The notes under the pieces are model-generated. The model did not search any database, was not told where the DNA came from, and was given only the letters and a program-made list of their open reading frames with translations. Position numbers and translations under genes: made by a program. From contig VXAU01000303.1 of assembly GCA_013399695.1 (NCBI GenBank), positions 520,107 through 584,106 on the forward strand: 64,000 nucleotides of DNA. The letters are read 5' to 3'. Positions 61,470 to 64,000 of this stretch are shown in pieces (the first letter of the stretch is position 1; every line of letters begins with the position of its first letter). Origin of the DNA: Formicarius rufipectus (Eukaryota > Chordata > Aves > Passeriformes > Formicariidae).

Positions 61470-62639
61470 ATGCATCTATTGAGATGTGGGAAGGAAGTTG
61501 AGACAGGTGACAGCTGGATGGACCCATGGTCAGGAGTCTGAGCAGCATGAGGCAGCAGCCTCTGTCTTGGCTGCAGGTCACTGCACCCTCTGCACATTGG
61601 TCCTTAAACATAGACTAGAGCATAACCCTCCTGTTTGCGGTCTCAATGTCCCTTTGAGGGGGCACCTTTGCCTAAGGACCCCTGGTTGCTGTGTGTCTGG
61701 GCGTCACAGCCTCCTCTGGGCATGCTCTTGTACCACTGCTGTGCCTGTGACAAGTGACACATCCTCAGAGGCAGGGGGGCCACCCCACTCTGACCACCAA
61801 GGGACCGCTCAGGAGCCTTACTGGAGCTGTAGGACTGGTCTGTGCATGCCCGGGGCATTGGAGGAGGGGAGGCTTCTCTCACAGTGAGTCTCATCTGCAA
61901 CTGACCTTCCTCTTGGCCTGGCTCTCCCTTTTTGGGCTGAGAGGAGAACAGTGCTCCTTCCATGGCACCACATCTGTCTGCAGCCCAAGCCCTGCCCACC
62001 ACCAAGGGTGTGTGGAGGCTGGAGAGACATCCAGGATCAGCACGGGTCAGGCACACAAGGCACAGATTTCTGAGCTGATGTCACACAGCTCAGGTGAGTG
62101 TGTTGCTGTTGACTGGCAGCCCACTTTGTCTCTCTTTGTCTCTTGCTGATGGACATGGGTTCAGATCCCAGCCTAGAAGAGCAGCAGGACAGGGCAGCTA
62201 AGGGGTCCCCCACATGTATTTTCATACACATAATATCCAGGTGCCACTCACTACTCTGAGGAAAATGGATGACGGTGGATCTGGCAACTCTGGGCTACCT
62301 CTCCCCAGCAGACTTCCTGATGACACAGTGGCCGGCACTGCTCTGCCCGCTGGCCTGTGATGGGGACCCATCAGCACTACATCCCTTGGGAAGTGCATGT
62401 GCCAGCTTGGTGTTAGCCAGCTCCAGCACCTGGGCAGCATGTTGTCACACCACCCTCGAACTGTCATGAGGCCCCTCCTTTGTCACCGAGCTGCAGCACT
62501 TAGCATGGTCTCCCTCTGGTTCCTTTTCTCCTATCCCTCTCCCACCACATTGAAGAAAAACCAGGAATCATCCGGGCATCCAGCTCTCGGCGCTCCAGGT
62601 TTCCAGCAGTGAGCATGCCCAGTGCTCTGGCTGAGAGAT

Positions 62640-63960
62640 GAGTGACGATAAATAAGTAAATCCCGCGGTGAGCTGAGCGATTCCCCAACAAGCCTATTTG
62701 TCCCAGACACAGTGCTAAACCCTCTTCTCCTTGGCGATAACCTTTCTATGTGCTCACATTATGCATGTATTCATGTGACTTCCTCTGCCTCACCACCACC
62801 TCTTTGACTCATTTAAATAAAAATAATTTATGTGGACATTCCTTCAGTCAGGATTTCCCACCCCCCCATAATATTTCGTTGATGCTGTGAACCCAAATGG
62901 GGTCGTTATGCTTTTGCATATCATTAGGGCTTTATAAAGAACAACAGCGACATCTGCATGTGCCGCAGCGCCACAGAGATGGGGGAGAATACAGAAAACA
63001 AACCCCAAATGAGCTCCAAGCTCATCTGGCTCTGTCTTTCCTCAGTGCCTTTGCCTCTGCCATGGACACAAGTAATTGTACAGTGTAATCACATCACAGC
63101 TCATCTGAATATTCATAACCGAGACAAAGACTTGGAGGAGAAGTGGGGGAGGGAAAGGAAGATAAATATAAACCAGCATTTAATTTGGAAGCAAAGTTCC
63201 GCATTCAGCTCAAGAGGTTGTCTTGGTACCGATTTGGTTGGTCTGCCTGTCTGCCTCCTATGTGGAAGCGTGGGCAGCAGGAGCGCTGCACCCACAGTCC
63301 CCGCCATGGAGACAGAAAATAAAGCACAGCAACAAACAGTGGCAGAACTGCCCCCAGCAAAAAGGATGTTTGAAGAGTCGCCAACGGTGGCTAACCAGCT
63401 GCTGGTCTCCAGGAAAGAAATAGTCTATTGAGGGAGCTTTATAAAGACGCCAATTAATATGTTGTGCATGTATAAGATCTACAAAGAACCCACTGTGTTC
63501 CTCCCCCCACAGCCACCACCTTCCCATCCTGATCAGTGCCAGTGGAGAAGGATCTGTGCTACCAAATAACTGATTAATCACTTCAGTGGTGACAACGCCC
63601 CTCTCCAAAATAAAGAGAGAAGAAAAACAAACACAAAAAAAGGCAACTGTTCGCTAATTAGCGTGTAAATTACCACTGGTTCCATCCTTCTTTGTGCCTT
63701 TAAAAAGGAAAAGAGAAAGAGTAGAGAAATATAATCCCCATCTTAATATATATGTTGTCTTCATTTCTTTTCTATTACTCTGGTATCCTTCACCAGGATG
63801 AACCCAGCAGTGTGGTGTTTGTCGAAGCTGTGGCTGGCTCTGCCAGTTCGTTCCCCAAAGAGCTCCTATTTCCATTCCACTGGAGCTTATATTCCTTTAA
63901 ATGTCTAGCACAGCATCATTTCCCCCTTTCTAATACATCACTCTGCTGGAATTAGAAGAA
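62640..63960. promoter_or_regulatory. Large candidate conserved region
   Basis: About 1.3 kb of complex, repeat-poor sequence with the octamer-like ATGCTTTTGCATATC, GAATATTCATAACC, GCTAATTAGC and TGATTAATCAC. It contains a short ORF with an ideal start context and a 24-nt segment with splice signals. It may be an enhancer cluster or part of a promoter/5' exon region of a gene continuing outside the window. Confidence 0.4.
63306..63431 (+). CDS. Short ORF, 41 aa, ideal start context
   Basis: CCCCGCCATGG is a perfect Kozak context. Forty-one codons begin METENKAQQQTVAELPPAKR and end with a basic RKEIVY tail before TGA. Hydrophilic, with no signal peptide or membrane helix. The same frame is open upstream to 62958, so this could instead be part of a longer exon, an N-terminal exon, or chance. 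It is followed by a TTTATAAAG sequence. Not recognised. Confidence 0.3.
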   Translation: METENKAQQQTVAELPPAKRMFEESPTVANQLLVSRKEIVY

Positions 63961-64000
63961 TCCAAGGTTATATCCAACTTCAAAGGTTTCCAAGTCATCA

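Larger units (their letters stand above)
58600..62640. other. Upstream of gene A, no firm exon
   Basis: Contains one CR1 tail, a TG microsatellite and the block at 59.5 kb. Several good splice-like sites occur (for example the 59478-59438 minus segment) but none continues gene A in phase. Confidence 0.45.

Overview
The window is nuclear DNA of a bird, probably a songbird. It carries CR1 retrotransposon 3' ends in both orientations ending in the usual short ATTCTATGAC-like tail, small GC-rich islands in an AT-rich background, many T/G or A/C tracts, and no mammalian-type repeats. There is one assembly gap (43255-43430). No bacterial, organellar or viral gene, tRNA, rRNA or CRISPR array was seen.

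Most long open frames here are accidental. Reading splice sites by eye gives two multi-exon genes on the minus strand, neither recognised. Gene A runs from about 58.6 kb down to a stop at 42758: seven exons, 250 codons, 5' end not found. Its five 3' exons are the best supported. Gene B runs from an ATG at 39982 to a stop at 20510: eight exons whose lengths sum to 870 nt, exactly 289 codons plus stop, with every junction in phase. B starts 2.8 kb after A ends, so they lie head to tail.

Layout: 0-12.9 kb has a CpG island (3.7-4.2 kb) with a possible first exon, a 21-bp minisatellite, two CR1 copies and one conserved-looking AT-rich block. 12.96-13.4 kb is a TATA-less CpG promoter with an RFX X-box and three CCAAT boxes, followed by a pentanucleotide array. 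14-20 kb has no firm gene, only weak plus-strand exon candidates and the likely 3' UTR of gene B. 20.5-40 kb is gene B. 40-42.7 kb is intergenic and holds an old CR1. 42.8-58.6 kb is gene A, whose largest intron holds a CpG island, the gap, a G-quadruplex run and a second X-box. 58.6-64 kb is upstream sequence with blocks that look like deeply conserved regulatory DNA and one short ORF with an ideal start context.

Inference: the X-boxes suggest that at least one gene here is part of the ciliary (RFX) programme, while the conserved-looking blocks suggest that the genes are also hosts for enhancers of a developmental gene outside the window. Both ideas rest on sequence appearance only; no alignment was possible.
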